DNA of 23,048 bases. It comes from Planctomycetota bacterium. Its GTDB lineage: Bacteria > Planctomycetota > UBA1135 > GCA-002686595. Shown in pieces: positions 6,016 to 15,065 of the stretch; position 1 is the first letter of the stretch; each line of letters starts with the position of its first letter. The position numbers and the translations under genes were made by a program. The notes beneath the pieces were generated by a model that was not told where the DNA came from, did no database searches, and saw only the letters and a program-made list of their open reading frames with translations. The stretch covers positions 1-23,048 of the forward strand of contig JABFRZ010000133.1 in the NCBI GenBank assembly GCA_013140785.1, in the 5' to 3' direction.

Positions 6016-8427
6016 TCACCCGGAGCCTTCGGTCTGGCGCTCGGCCAGCCTGCGCGCGACGTCCGGGAGCGAGTCGGGCGTGAGCGAGATCGAGTCGATG
6101 CCGAGCGCGGCCAGCCACTCGGCGAACTCCGGATGGTCGCTCGGGGCCTGGCCGCAGATCCCGACGGGACGACCGTGCTCGTGCGCCGTGCGCACGACGG
6201 ACTCGATCAAGCGCTTGACGCCCGGGTCGCGCTCGTCGAACACGTGCGCGAGCAGGGGCGAGTCGCGGTCCACGCCCAGGGCGAGCTGGGTGAGGTCGTT
6301 CGAGCCGATCGAGAAGCCGTCGAACAGCGCGCTGAACTCGGCCGCGAGCACGACGTTGTTCGGGATCTCGCACATGACCCACACCTCGAGGCCCCCTTCG
6401 CCGCGTACCAGGCCGTTCCGCGCCATCTCCGCCAGGACGGCGCGCCCCTCGCCGAGGGTGCGACAGAAGGGGATCATCACGCGCACGTTCGTCAGCCCCA
6501 TGCGCTCGCGCACGCGCCGGAGCGCGGCGCACTCGAGCGCGAAGCCGTCGCGGTAGCGCTCGTCGTAGTAGCGCGAGGCGCCGCGGAAGCCGAGCATCGG
6601 ATTCGCCTCCTCGGGCTCGAAGCCCGCCCCGCCCAGGAGGCGCGCGTACTCGCTGGTCTTGAAGTCGGAGAAGCGCACGATCACCGGCCGCGGGTGGAAG
6701 GCCGCGGCGATCACGGCGACTCCGGAGGCGAGCCGCTCGACGAAGAACTCCGCCGGAGAACCGGCGTGCGAGGAGCGCCGCAGGACCTCGGCGCGCGCGC
6801 TGAGATCCTCGACCCGCTCCGGGTGCGCGCAGGCCATGGGATGGATCCCGATCCAGTTCGTGACCAGGAACTCGATGCGCAGCAGGCCGACTCCGGCGCA
6901 GGGCAGCGCGGCCAGCCGGAAGGCCTGGTCGGGATCCGCCAGGTTGACCAGCAGCGGCACGCGCGGACGCGGCAGCGTGGCGAGGTCGATCTCCTCGCGC
7001 CGGAAGGGAACGCGGCCCTCGTACACATGGCCCTCGGCGCCCGCGGCGCACGAGACGGTGACTTCCAGCCCGTCGGCGAGGACGCTCGTGGCCGTGCCCG
7101 TGCCGACGACGCAGGGCACGCCGGCCTCGCGCGACACGATCGCGGCGTGGCAGGTGCGCCCGCCCTGATCGGTGACCACTGCGCTCGCCCTGCGCAGCAC
7201 CGGCTCCCAGTCGGGATCGGTCATCTCGGCCACGAGCACCTCGCCGGGCTGGAAGCGCTCCAATTCGGCCACGGAGTGCACGACGCGCACCGGCCCGCAG
7301 CCGATGCGGCTGCCGACGCTCTTGCCGCGCACCAGGATCCGGCCCTTCCCGGTCAGCTCGAAGAGCTCCATACGCGGCCCCGCGCGCGCGTGGACCGTCT
7401 CGGGCCGCGCCTGCAGGATCCACAGCTCCCCGCTGCGGCCGTCCTTGGCCCATTCGATGTCCATGGGCGTCGGCGCGCCGGCGCGGCGCGAAAAGTGCTC
7501 CTCGATGGCCACGGCCCAGCGTGCGAGCTGGAGCACCTCGCCCTCGCCCAGGACGAAGCGCGCGCGATCCTCGAGCGGCACGCGCTCCTCGCTCACGGTC
7601 CTCGCCGTTCCCGGTCCGTAGACGATGCGCAATGCCTTCGTGCCGAGCTCGCGCCGCAGGAGCGCGCTGTGGCCCGCGGCCAGCGTCGGCTTGTGCACCC
7701 AGTACTCGTCGGGGTTCACACGCCCCTGCACGATGGCCTCGCCCAGCCCCCACGCGCCCGTGATCAGCACCACGTCGCGGAAGCCGCTCTCGGTGTCGAG
7801 CGTGAAGATGACTCCCGCGCAGGCGAGATCGCTGCGCACCATCTTCTGCACGCCCACGGAGAGCGCCACGCTCGCGTGCTCGATGCCGCGGCTGGCGCGG
7901 TAGGCGATGGCGCGGTCGGTGTAGAGCGACGCGAAGCAATCGCGGATGGCGCGCTCGAGCGCGGGCCAGCCACGCACGTTGAGGAACGTCTCCTGCTGGC
8001 CGGCGAAGGAGGCCTCGGGCAGGTCCTCGGCCGTGGCGCTCGAGCGCACGGCGACATCCGTATCCGCCTCTCCGCAACGCCGGCCGAGATCCGCGTAGGC
8101 CTCGCGCGCGGCCGTGGCAACCTGCTGGAGAAGAGGAGCGCAGGCGATCCAGCCGCGGATCTCGCTCCCGGCCGCAGCCAGAGCCCTCACGTCGGCGACG
8201 TCCAACCCCGTCATGCGCTGCGCGATGCGCGTTTCCAGTCCCGCGGCGGCGAGGTGCGCGCGCCAGGCGGCGGTCGTCAGCGCGAAACCGGGCGGCACGC
8301 GCACGCCCGCGTGGGCGAGCTCGCGCAAGAGCTCACCGAGCGCCGCGTTCTTGCCGCCGACCAAGGGCAGGAGCTCCTGGCGCAGCTCCGCGAGATCGAG
8401 CACGAGCCGGGAGTCGGGAGCGTTCAT
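6016..8427 (-). CDS. ppsA: Phosphoenolpyruvate synthase (pyruvate, water dikinase)
   Basis: Converts pyruvate, ATP and water to PEP, AMP and phosphate, the entry step of gluconeogenesis from C2/C3 compounds. 803 residues, the usual length. An N-terminal ATP-grasp domain (LVGGKNAALGELL near residue 22, VRSSATAEDLPEASFAGQQ near 130, QARPET near 335) is followed by the swivelling domain with the phospho-accepting His427 in GGRTCHAAIVSRE, and a C-terminal TIM-barrel with GSNDLTQLALGVDRDS and the active-site Cys758 in ICGQAPSD. ATG 8427 is chosen because the family N-terminus begins a few residues later; an open frame continues upstream to 9165 but is not protein-like. It is a single gene, pointing away from the benzoyl-CoA operon. 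A role in growth on aromatic acids is inference. Confidence 0.95.
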   Translation of the reverse strand: MNAPDSRLVLDLAELRQELLPLVGGKNAALGELLRELAHAGVRVPPGFALTTAAWRAHLAAAGLETRIAQRMTGLDVADVRALAAAGSEIRGWIACAPLLQQVATAAREAYADLGRRCGEADTDVAVRSSATAEDLPEASFAGQQETFLNVRGWPALERAIRDCFASLYTDRAIAYRASRGIEHASVALSVGVQKMVRSDLACAGVIFTLDTESGFRDVVLITGAWGLGEAIVQGRVNPDEYWVHKPTLAAGHSALLRRELGTKALRIVYGPGTARTVSEERVPLEDRARFVLGEGEVLQLARWAVAIEEHFSRRAGAPTPMDIEWAKDGRSGELWILQARPETVHARAGPRMELFELTGKGRILVRGKSVGSRIGCGPVRVVHSVAELERFQPGEVLVAEMTDPDWEPVLRRASAVVTDQGGRTCHAAIVSREAGVPCVVGTGTATSVLADGLEVTVSCAAGAEGHVYEGRVPFRREEIDLATLPRPRVPLLVNLADPDQAFRLAALPCAGVGLLRIEFLVTNWIGIHPMACAHPERVEDLSARAEVLRRSSHAGSPAEFFVERLASGVAVIAAAFHPRPVIVRFSDFKTSEYARLLGGAGFEPEEANPMLGFRGASRYYDERYRDGFALECAALRRVRERMGLTNVRVMIPFCRTLGEGRAVLAEMARNGLVRGEGGLEVWVMCEIPNNVVLAAEFSALFDGFSIGSNDLTQLALGVDRDSPLLAHVFDERDPGVKRLIESVVRTAHEHGRPVGICGQAPSDHPEFAEWLAALGIDSISLTPDSLPDVARRLAERQTEGSG

Positions 8428-8467
8428 GGATCTTCCGCCGGCGGCCACCCTAGGGACCCCGAGCGCG

Positions 8468-8486
8468 CTTCCGGCTCCTCCGGAAG
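8468..8486. promoter_or_regulatory. Inverted repeat upstream of ppsA
   Basis: CTTCCGG-CTCCT-CCGGAAG is a perfect 7-bp inverted repeat with a 5-base spacer, centred 50 bases upstream of the ppsA ATG. It could be an operator or a leader hairpin. No regulator gene is nearby, so the role is unknown. Confidence 0.3.
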
Positions 8487-8940
8487 TCGTAGGCGGCGCC
8501 GGAACTGGGCTGATCTCGGGCGAACAGCGTCGCTCCTCGATCCCCGCGGCGTCGCGCTGTTTCGACCAGCGGGTGTTCTGCGGTCTGCGACTTGGGCGCT
8601 CCATGGCGGGCGAGCAGGAGATCGACGGGGGGCGGGCGCGGCGCGCGTCGTGGAGCACCGGACTCCCTACGCTCCTTGGCGCACAGACACTCAGCCAGGT
8701 CCCAGGCACTCTGGCGTTCCAGGGCTGTGGGCACCACGAGACGACATCGCGCCCTCGATGGACTCGCCGATGCTTTCCGACTCGCGCTCCGGCTTCTGGG
8801 AGCGAGCGGCGGCCGTGCTGCCTTGGCGCACGCGGCGCTGCGCGAGAGCGTGGGGAAGGTGTCGAGTGCCCTCCCGTTCCTCGCCGGCTTTCTCGCCGCA
8901 GCGCGTGCACACAGCGCGAGCTGTGGGTCGTAGACCTAGC
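8487..8940. other. Stretch with no recognisable gene
   Basis: Open frames exist on both strands, as expected at this GC content, but none reads like a protein family and none has a supported start. It separates ppsA from the decayed coding remnant that follows and may hold the ppsA promoter. Confidence 0.5.
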
Positions 8941-9460
8941 GTCCGCTGTCTGGCGATGGAGTGGCTGCTGGCCGAGGACGACGAGCTGCTCCCCAAGGTC
9001 ATGCTGCGCGAGGGCTTCATGGCGCGGCAAGCGGAGCGCGAGGTCCTGGAGCGCGGAGCGCGCGCGCTCGTCTGGGTGGGAGCCGCCCTCTCCACGATCC
9101 GCTGCCGTGGTCCAGGAGCAGCGGCGGGCTCGGGGAGGATGGGCTTCCTCCTCGCATGCAAGCATCCGGGCGCGATCACCCAGGTCTACTGCACGCCGCC
9201 TTCGGCCGCGGCCCGCCAGGATCCGCCCCGGAAAACGGCGTCAGCGGGTTCGTCGAGCGCCTGATGGAACGACGCGAGAGGCGTGCAACTACCTCTTCCT
9301 CACGCCGCGCAGCCGCCTCGCGCGCTGCGACTGGCTCGCCGGATACGTCACCGAGCGCATGCTGGCCGAGAATCGTCCGTTCTACGAGGCCATCGGCCGA
9401 CGCACGGGCATCGAGGTCCGCGACGCTCCGAGCGCGGACCTCGCGCTGAGCCGGCAATAG
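8941..9460 (+). pseudogene. Multiply frameshifted coding remnant
   Basis: Three protein-like segments run in order in three frames. Frame 1 is about 8947-9190 (AMEWLLAEDDELLPKVMLRE, later RALVWVG and GRMGFLLACKHPGAITQVY). Frame 3 is about 9198-9285 (HAAFGRG...SGFVERLMERRERR). Frame 2 is about 9285-9460 (ACNYLFLTPRSRLARCDWLA, then TERMLAENRPFYEAIGRR, ending at TAG 9458-9460). Together they look like one degraded gene of at least 170 codons. I cannot name the family with confidence; the first segment is faintly reminiscent of ChaN/TraB-like (Tiki superfamily) proteins. No start is visible. Confidence 0.4.
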
Positions 9461-9598
9461 AGCGCCTGCGCCGCGCCCCAGGAAACGTGCCGCCGCGTGG
9501 CGCGGGGTCCTACGCCCAAGGGTCCCCCAACCTGCTCACTCGGGCCGATGGCCGTCTGCTCCTTCAGGCCCGAGGCTGGGCGTTGCCCGTCACACACC

Positions 9599-9604
9599 AG
9601 GGAG
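9599..9604 (+). promoter_or_regulatory. Ribosome-binding site fixing the TTG start of had
   Basis: AGGGAG lies six bases upstream of TTG 9611. The frame is open further left, but upstream residues are not protein-like, and the ATG between (9606) is out of frame. This site is the main reason for choosing the TTG start. Confidence 0.6.
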
Positions 9605-9610
9605 CATGCC

Positions 9611-10678
9611 TTGAGAATCACCGGCTGGGCGCTCTTCGCGCCCAAGGAACCCATGGCCACCGTCCAACGCGAGGAAGCGCTGGCCGTGGGGGACGTGCTC
9701 GTGGAAGTCGCGGGCTGCGGCGTCTGCCACACGGACCTCGCCTTCTCGCACGAGGGTGTGCCTACCCGGCATCCGCTGCCCTTGACGCTCGGCCACGAGA
9801 TCAGCGGGCGCGTCGTGGACGCGGGGGCGGGCGCTGAGAGCTGGTGCGGTCGCGCGGTCGTCGTTCCGGCCGTGATCCCCTGTGGCGAGTGCCGCGCCTG
9901 CCGCGCCGGCCGCGGCTCGATCTGCCCGCGCCAAGTCTTCCCGGGCAACGACGTCCACGGCGGATTCGCCACGCACGTGCGCGTGCCGGCCCGCGGCCTG
10001 TGCCCTGTCCCCGACCTCGGCGACCGGTCGCGGAACCCGCTCGGCCTCGATCTCGCGTCGCTGTCGGTCGTCGCCGACGCGGTCTCGACGCCCTACCAGG
10101 CGATCGAGCGTGCGGGCGTCCGCGCGGGAGATGTGGCCGTCTTCGTCGGCGCGGGTGGCGTGGGCGGCTTCGGGATCCAGATCGCCGCGGCCCATGGAGC
10201 CCACGTGGTCGCCATCGACATCGATGAGCGCAGGCTCACGGAGATGAAGGCCCACGGCGCCAGCCTGTGCATGCCCAGCGGCGACGCGCGCGAGCTCAAG
10301 AAGGCGCTGACGGCCTTCGCGAAGGAGCGCGACGTCCCGACCTGGCGGACCTTCGTCTTCGAGACCTCGGGCACGAGCTCGGGCCAGGCGACGGCCTTCG
10401 CTCTCCTGGGCCACGGCGGCTTCTTGTCCGTCGTCGGCTACACGCCTGACAAGGTCGAGCTGCGGCTGTCCAACCTGATGGCCCTCGACGCCACCGCGCA
10501 GGGCAACTGGGGCTGCCTGCCCGAGCACTATCCGGCCGTGGTCGAGCTGGTGCTGTCCGGTGCGGTGCGCGTGCAGCCCTTCGTCGAGCACCGACCGCTG
10601 TCCACGATCAACCAGACGTTCGCAGAGATCCACGCGCGCAAGGTGTCGCGCCGCGTCGTCCTCGTTCCCGGTAGCTGA
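9611..10678 (+). CDS. had: 6-hydroxycyclohex-1-ene-1-carbonyl-CoA dehydrogenase
   Basis: A zinc-type medium-chain alcohol dehydrogenase that oxidises 6-hydroxycyclohex-1-ene-1-carbonyl-CoA to the 6-oxo compound with NAD+, the third step after dearomatisation. 355 residues from TTG 9611, set by a Shine-Dalgarno sequence at six bases spacing. Catalytic zinc ligands are visible at Cys36 (CGVCHTD) and His62-Glu63 (GHE). The structural zinc site is Cys91, Cys94, Cys97 and Cys105 (CGECRACRAGRGSIC). The Rossmann motif is VGAGGVGGFGIQ. The specific substrate is assigned from the neighbours (oah, dch and bcr follow directly) together with the sequence type. It is the first gene of the operon; its TGA is followed after three bases by the ATG of oah. 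Confidence 0.9.
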   Translation: MRITGWALFAPKEPMATVQREEALAVGDVLVEVAGCGVCHTDLAFSHEGVPTRHPLPLTLGHEISGRVVDAGAGAESWCGRAVVVPAVIPCGECRACRAGRGSICPRQVFPGNDVHGGFATHVRVPARGLCPVPDLGDRSRNPLGLDLASLSVVADAVSTPYQAIERAGVRAGDVAVFVGAGGVGGFGIQIAAAHGAHVVAIDIDERRLTEMKAHGASLCMPSGDARELKKALTAFAKERDVPTWRTFVFETSGTSSGQATAFALLGHGGFLSVVGYTPDKVELRLSNLMALDATAQGNWGCLPEHYPAVVELVLSGAVRVQPFVEHRPLSTINQTFAEIHARKVSRRVVLVPGS

Positions 10679-10681
10679 GCC

Positions 10682-11791
10682 ATGAAGTTCATCGATCACG
10701 AGCTGTGTGAAGGCACGAGCAAGACGGGCGTCCTGTACGAGGAGATCCCGCTCCAAGCGCCCGACGGCCAGCGCGCCGACGGCTTGCACTGGGTGCGCAT
10801 CGCGCTCGACAACCCGAAGCAGCTCAACTCCTACACGACCGAGATGGTCAAGGGCGTGATCCTCGGCATGCGGCGCGCGTCGAACGACCGCGCCTCTGTG
10901 GCGGTCGTGTTCACGGGCACGGGCAGCAAGGCCTTCTGCACGGGCGGCAACACCGAGCAGTACGCCACCTACTACGCGGGCCGCCCGGAGGAGTACCGCC
11001 AGTACATGCGGCTCTTCAACGACATGGTCAGCGCCATCCTCAGCTGCGACAAACCGGTGATCTGCCGCGTGAACGGCATGCGCATCGCCGGAGGCCAGGA
11101 GATCGGCATGGCCTGCGACTTCTCGGTCGCGCAGGACCTGGCCAACTTCGGTCAGGCCGGCCCGCGCCATGGCTCGGCCCCGGACGGAGGCTCGACCGAC
11201 TTCTTGCCGCTGTTCGTGGGGATCGAAGCGGCCATGCAGAGCTGCACGCTGTGCGAGCCATGGAGCGCGCACAAGGCGCAGCGCATGGGCCTCGTGACCG
11301 GGGTCGTTCCGGCGCTCAAGCTCGACAACCGCTTCGTGCCCAACCCGCTGGTGGTGACCGAACGCTGGACGGACGAATACGGCCGCGTCGTGCACGGCGA
11401 GTTCAAGCTCGGCGAGGAGCGCGAGAAGGCCAAGCAACGGCTCGCACGCGGCGAGATCGATCTGTCCTTGCTCGACCAGGCCGTGACCGAGCTGGTCTGG
11501 AAGCTCGCCAACACGATGCCGGGCTGCCTGTCCAAGACGATCGAGAGCGTGCGCAAGCACAAGCTCGAGCACTGGGACCGCAACAAGGAATCGAACCGCG
11601 CCTGGCTGGCCCTCAACATGATGAACGAGGGCCGGGCCGGCTTCCGCGCCTTCCACGAGGGCACCAAGGACTGCCGCGAGCCGGACTTCCTGCTGCTGCG
11701 CCGGCGCCTGGCCGAGAACGCGAACTGGAACGAGGAGCTGATCGAAGAAGTCATCGCACGCTGCCACGGCAACGCGGTCGCGAAGGGCTGA
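10682..11791 (+). CDS. oah: 6-oxocyclohex-1-ene-1-carbonyl-CoA hydrolase (ring-opening)
   Basis: A crotonase-family enzyme (Oah/BamA type) that adds water to 6-oxocyclohex-1-ene-1-carbonyl-CoA and cleaves the ring to 3-hydroxypimelyl-CoA. 369 residues, close to known members and longer than ordinary enoyl-CoA hydratases. Visible features: the substrate loop IALDNPKQLNSYTTEMV, the first oxyanion segment FCTGGNTEQYATYYAG, the second GMRIAGGQEIGMACD, the stretch GPRHGSAPDGGSTDFLP, and the long C-terminal helical part ending in a Trp- and Glu-rich helix. Family members serve as diagnostic markers for anaerobic aromatic degradation. It sits three bases after had and seven before dch. Confidence 0.95.
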   Translation: MKFIDHELCEGTSKTGVLYEEIPLQAPDGQRADGLHWVRIALDNPKQLNSYTTEMVKGVILGMRRASNDRASVAVVFTGTGSKAFCTGGNTEQYATYYAGRPEEYRQYMRLFNDMVSAILSCDKPVICRVNGMRIAGGQEIGMACDFSVAQDLANFGQAGPRHGSAPDGGSTDFLPLFVGIEAAMQSCTLCEPWSAHKAQRMGLVTGVVPALKLDNRFVPNPLVVTERWTDEYGRVVHGEFKLGEEREKAKQRLARGEIDLSLLDQAVTELVWKLANTMPGCLSKTIESVRKHKLEHWDRNKESNRAWLALNMMNEGRAGFRAFHEGTKDCREPDFLLLRRRLAENANWNEELIEEVIARCHGNAVAKG

Positions 11792-11798
11792 GGCTTCG

Positions 11799-12593
11799 AT
11801 GGGCACATCCGGAGTACCCACTGCGGTTCAGGGGCCCGTGCGTCGCGAGCGGCTCGAGGGCGGCGCGCTCTGGAAGCTCGTCCTGGCGACGCCCAGGGCC
11901 AACGTGCTCGACGCGGCCAAGATCGCGGCGCTCACCGAGGCCTTCCGGGAGGCGCAGGCCGAGCGCGGCCTCCGGTGCGTGCTGCTCGAAGGCGAGGGTC
12001 CGCACTTCTCGTTCGGCGCGAGCGTCGAGGAGCACCTCCCGGAACGCTTCGAGGCGATGCTCGCGGCCTTCCACGGACTGTTTCGGACCATGCTGGCCGC
12101 GGCGGTGCCGACCGCGGCCATCGTCCGCGGTCAATGCCTCGGCGGTGGGCTCGAGCTGGCCAGTTTCTGCACGCGCCTTTTCGCCGCGCCGGACGCGAAG
12201 CTGGGCCAGCCGGAGATCAAGCTCGGGGTCGTCGCGCCGATGGCGAGCTTCTGGCTGCCGGAGCGCATCGGGCGTGGGGCAGCCGAGGACTTGCTCCTCA
12301 CCGGGCGCACGCTGACGGCCGAGGAGGCGCGCGCTCTGGGCCTGGTCGACGAGATCGCCGACGACCCGGGTGCGGCCGCGCTGGCCTGGGCCCGCACGCA
12401 CCTCTTGCCGCTGTCCGCGTCCAGCCTGCGCGCGGCCCAGCGTCTCGCGCGGGCCGGGCTGGCGCGGCGCTTCGAGCTGGAGATCGCCGCCGCCGAGCGC
12501 GCCTACCGCGACGAACTCATGCGCACGCGAGACGCGAGCGAAGGCCTGCGCGCTTTCCTCGAGAAGCGCCCCGCGCGCTGGAGCGACGCATGA
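11799..12593 (+). CDS. dch: Cyclohexa-1,5-diene-1-carbonyl-CoA hydratase
   Basis: A crotonase-family hydratase that adds water to the dienoyl-CoA made by benzoyl-CoA reductase, giving 6-hydroxycyclohex-1-ene-1-carbonyl-CoA. 264 residues. The CoA and oxyanion segments GEGPHFSFGASVEEHLPE (about residues 64-81) and IVRGQCLGGGLELA (about 108-121) are clear, followed by KLGQPEIKLGVVAP. HFSFGASVEEHLP is typical of the Dch branch rather than of general enoyl-CoA hydratases. The start is ATG 11799, just after oah; the stop overlaps the bcrC start as ATGA (12590-12593), so the two are translationally coupled. Confidence 0.9.
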   Translation: MGTSGVPTAVQGPVRRERLEGGALWKLVLATPRANVLDAAKIAALTEAFREAQAERGLRCVLLEGEGPHFSFGASVEEHLPERFEAMLAAFHGLFRTMLAAAVPTAAIVRGQCLGGGLELASFCTRLFAAPDAKLGQPEIKLGVVAPMASFWLPERIGRGAAEDLLLTGRTLTAEEARALGLVDEIADDPGAAALAWARTHLLPLSASSLRAAQRLARAGLARRFELEIAAAERAYRDELMRTRDASEGLRAFLEKRPARWSDA

Positions 12594-13759
12594 CGGAGAC
12601 CCTTCCGGCCCTGGTCCAGCGCGCCACGGAACTGTCCCGTGACTGGCGCCTCTCCAGTGTGCGCGCGTGGAAGCAGCGCACGGGTGCCCTCGCGATCGGC
12701 TACCTGCCCGTCTATGTTCCGCGCGAGGTCTTCCACGCCCAGGGCGTGTTGCCGGTCGGACTGACCGGAGCCGGCGACGACCTCGAGATCATCAAGGGCG
12801 ACGCTTTCTACCAGTCCTACATCTGCCACCTGCCGCGCAGCACGATCGAGCTGGGGCTGAATGGCAGCCTCGACTGCCTGGACGGGATCGTGTTCCCCGC
12901 GACTTGCGACGTCATCCGCAACCTGTCCGGCGTGTGGCGCATGCAGTTCCCCTCGAAGATGTCGCGCTACCTGGACGTGCCGCAGGACTTCGACCGGGCC
13001 ATGGGCGGCGTGTTCTATCGCCACGAGCTCGAGGACATCGCGCGCGAGATCCACGAGCGCGGCGGGCGGAAGCTCGAGGCCGAGGCCCTGCGCGCTTCGA
13101 TCCGGGTCTACAACGAGAACCGCACGCTCGTGCGCGAGCTGCTCACGCTGCGCCGCGAAGCACCCTGGAAGCTCCCGACGGCCGAGCTCTACGTCGTGCT
13201 GCGCGCGGGGCTCGTCCTGCCGGTCGAGGAACACAGCGCGATGCTGCGTCGCTATCGGGACCTGGCGCAGGCCGATGCGGAACGCCGGCCGAGGGACCAG
13301 GCGCGCGTCGTGCTGACGGGCTCGTTCTGCGAGCAGCCGCCGCTGGGCCTGATCAAGACGCTCGAGCGTGCCGGCTGCTACATCGTCGATGACGACTTCG
13401 TGCCGGTACTGCACTGGTTGCGCGGCGACGTGTGCACGGAGGGCGATCCGCTGGCGAACCTGGTCACGGCCTTCCTGGAGGACTCGATCGACAGCCCCGT
13501 GCGCTACTGCGGCGACGGGACCAAGGGCCAGGAGCTCGTGCAGCGTGTCGATGAGAGCAAGGCCGAGGGCGTGCTGTTCTGCGCGCCGAGCTTCTGCGAC
13601 CCGGCCTTGCTCGACCAGCCCATGGCGCAGGCTGCGCTCGATGGTCGCGCCATCCCGTGGACGAGCTTCAAGTACTCCGAGAACACCGGGCAGTTCCACG
13701 TGATCCGCGAGCAGGCGGGCACCTTCGCCGATTCCATCAAGCTGTGGAGCGAGGCATGA
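12590..13759 (+). CDS. bcrC: Benzoyl-CoA reductase subunit C (class I, ATP-dependent)
   Basis: One of the two 2-hydroxyacyl-CoA dehydratase-like (HgdB) subunits that form the substrate-reducing half of benzoyl-CoA reductase (BcrC in Thauera, BadD in Rhodopseudomonas). 389 residues, the usual length. Conserved cysteines that may bind the [4Fe-4S] cluster are visible: Cys106 (PATCDVIRN), Cys247 (GSFCEQPPLGLI), Cys331 and Cys336 (FCAPSFCDP). The enzyme reduces the aromatic ring by two electrons at the cost of ATP. The start ATG overlaps the dch stop by four bases, and the end overlaps bcrB by four bases (ATGA at 13756-13759). Confidence 0.93.
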   Translation: MTETLPALVQRATELSRDWRLSSVRAWKQRTGALAIGYLPVYVPREVFHAQGVLPVGLTGAGDDLEIIKGDAFYQSYICHLPRSTIELGLNGSLDCLDGIVFPATCDVIRNLSGVWRMQFPSKMSRYLDVPQDFDRAMGGVFYRHELEDIAREIHERGGRKLEAEALRASIRVYNENRTLVRELLTLRREAPWKLPTAELYVVLRAGLVLPVEEHSAMLRRYRDLAQADAERRPRDQARVVLTGSFCEQPPLGLIKTLERAGCYIVDDDFVPVLHWLRGDVCTEGDPLANLVTAFLEDSIDSPVRYCGDGTKGQELVQRVDESKAEGVLFCAPSFCDPALLDQPMAQAALDGRAIPWTSFKYSENTGQFHVIREQAGTFADSIKLWSEA

Positions 13760-15054
13760 GCGTGAGCACCAAGAACCCGCCTCTCGCAGCGACGGCCAAG
13801 GACGACAGCCAGGTGCGGCAGAAGCAGATGATCGCGGCGCACTATGCCCGTTTGGCGCGCGCGAGCGAGAGTGGCGAGAAGAACGTCTACACGTTCGTGC
13901 CGGGCAACCTGACCGAGCTCCTGCGCAGCTTCGACCTCTTGCCCGTCTTGCCCGAGATCAACGCGTTGCAGTCCGGCATGCGCGGCAAGTCGGCCGAGTA
14001 CATCGCGCTGGCCGAGAAGCTGGGCCACTCCGAGGACGTCTGCACCTACGTGAAGTGCGACATCGGCATGCTCAAGTCGGGCAACGTGGGTCCGACCGGC
14101 GAGCGCCTGCCGAGCCCGGACCTCTTGCTGCTCTCCTACACGGGCTGCTTCACGTTCATGAAGTGGTTCGAGCTGCTCAAGCAGGAGTACCAGTGTCCGG
14201 TCGTGATGCTGCACGTTCCCTACCAGGCCGAAGGGCGCATCACCGACTCGATGCGCGCCTACGTAACGGCGCAGATCAGACAGAAGCTGATCCCGGCGCT
14301 CGAGCAGGTCGCGGGCAGGAAGTACGACGAGGACCGCCTCAAGGAGTGTCTGGCGCGCTCCGCGCAGGCCGAGGAGGATCTGGTGTGGGTGCTGCAGTCG
14401 GCCAAGAATCGGCCGTCGCCGATCGACGCTTGGTTCGGGGCCGTCTACTACGTGGGCCCGATCTTCAGCGCGTTCCGCGGGACTCCCGAGGCGGTCGAGT
14501 ACTACCGCGCCCTGCGCGTGGAGATCCAGGAGCGCCTGACGAAGAAGCTCGGCCCCGTGACGCCCGACGGGATGATGACGGAGGAGAAGTATCGCCTCGT
14601 CATCGAGGGTCCGCCCAATTGGACCAGCTTCCGTGAGTTCTGGCGCATGTTCGCCGAGGAGGGCGCGGTCGCCGTGGCCTCGACCTACACCAAGGTCGGC
14701 GGCATGTACGACTTCGGCTTCCGCCACGACCCCGAGCGCCCGCTCGAGACGATGGCCGAGTACTGCATGGGCTGCTACACGAACCTCGATCTCTCGACAC
14801 GCGTCGGGATCCTCACGCGCTACATGCAGGAATACGAGGCCGACGGGCTGCTGGTGAACTCGGTCAAGAGCTGCAACTCCTTCAGCGCTGGCCAGCTGGC
14901 CATGCTGCGCGAGGTCGAGTCGCGCACGGGACGGCCGGTGGGTTTCATCGAGAGCGACCTGGTCGATCCGCGCTACTTCTCGGCCTCCAACATCAAGAAC
15001 CGGCTCGAGTCCTTCCTGCAGATGATCGCGCAGAAACGCGGAGGCGCGGCCTGA
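13756..15054 (+). CDS. bcrB: Benzoyl-CoA reductase subunit B (class I)
   Basis: The second HgdB-like subunit of the reducing module (BcrB/BadE). 432 residues, matching the family and longer than BcrC, which separates the two. Candidate cluster ligands and conserved motifs: Cys131 (YTGCFTFMKWFELL), Cys337 and Cys340 (YCMGCYTNLDLSTR), Cys373 (SVKSCNSFSAGQ). The QIRQKLIPALE helix and a C-terminal FIESDLVDPRYFSASNIKNR stretch are typical of the fold. It overlaps bcrC by four bases; bcrA starts 11 bases after its stop, with GAGGG eight bases before that ATG. Confidence 0.93.
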   Translation: MSVSTKNPPLAATAKDDSQVRQKQMIAAHYARLARASESGEKNVYTFVPGNLTELLRSFDLLPVLPEINALQSGMRGKSAEYIALAEKLGHSEDVCTYVKCDIGMLKSGNVGPTGERLPSPDLLLLSYTGCFTFMKWFELLKQEYQCPVVMLHVPYQAEGRITDSMRAYVTAQIRQKLIPALEQVAGRKYDEDRLKECLARSAQAEEDLVWVLQSAKNRPSPIDAWFGAVYYVGPIFSAFRGTPEAVEYYRALRVEIQERLTKKLGPVTPDGMMTEEKYRLVIEGPPNWTSFREFWRMFAEEGAVAVASTYTKVGGMYDFGFRHDPERPLETMAEYCMGCYTNLDLSTRVGILTRYMQEYEADGLLVNSVKSCNSFSAGQLAMLREVESRTGRPVGFIESDLVDPRYFSASNIKNRLESFLQMIAQKRGGAA

Positions 15055-15065
15055 GGGCCCATACT

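Noticed and set aside
8428..9165. N-terminal extension of PEP synthase
   Set aside because: The 246 extra codons are low-quality sequence; the family N-terminus begins right after ATG 8427.
6133..9264. Open frame of more than 1,000 codons on the plus strand opposite ppsA
   Set aside because: It is antiparallel to an unmistakable PEP synthase and shows no protein family features over that part. Only its last ~80 codons (8947 onward) look protein-like and are listed as a remnant.
9590..11821. 743-codon minus-strand frame opposite had and oah
   Set aside because: A shadow frame over two clear genes on the plus strand, with no motifs.
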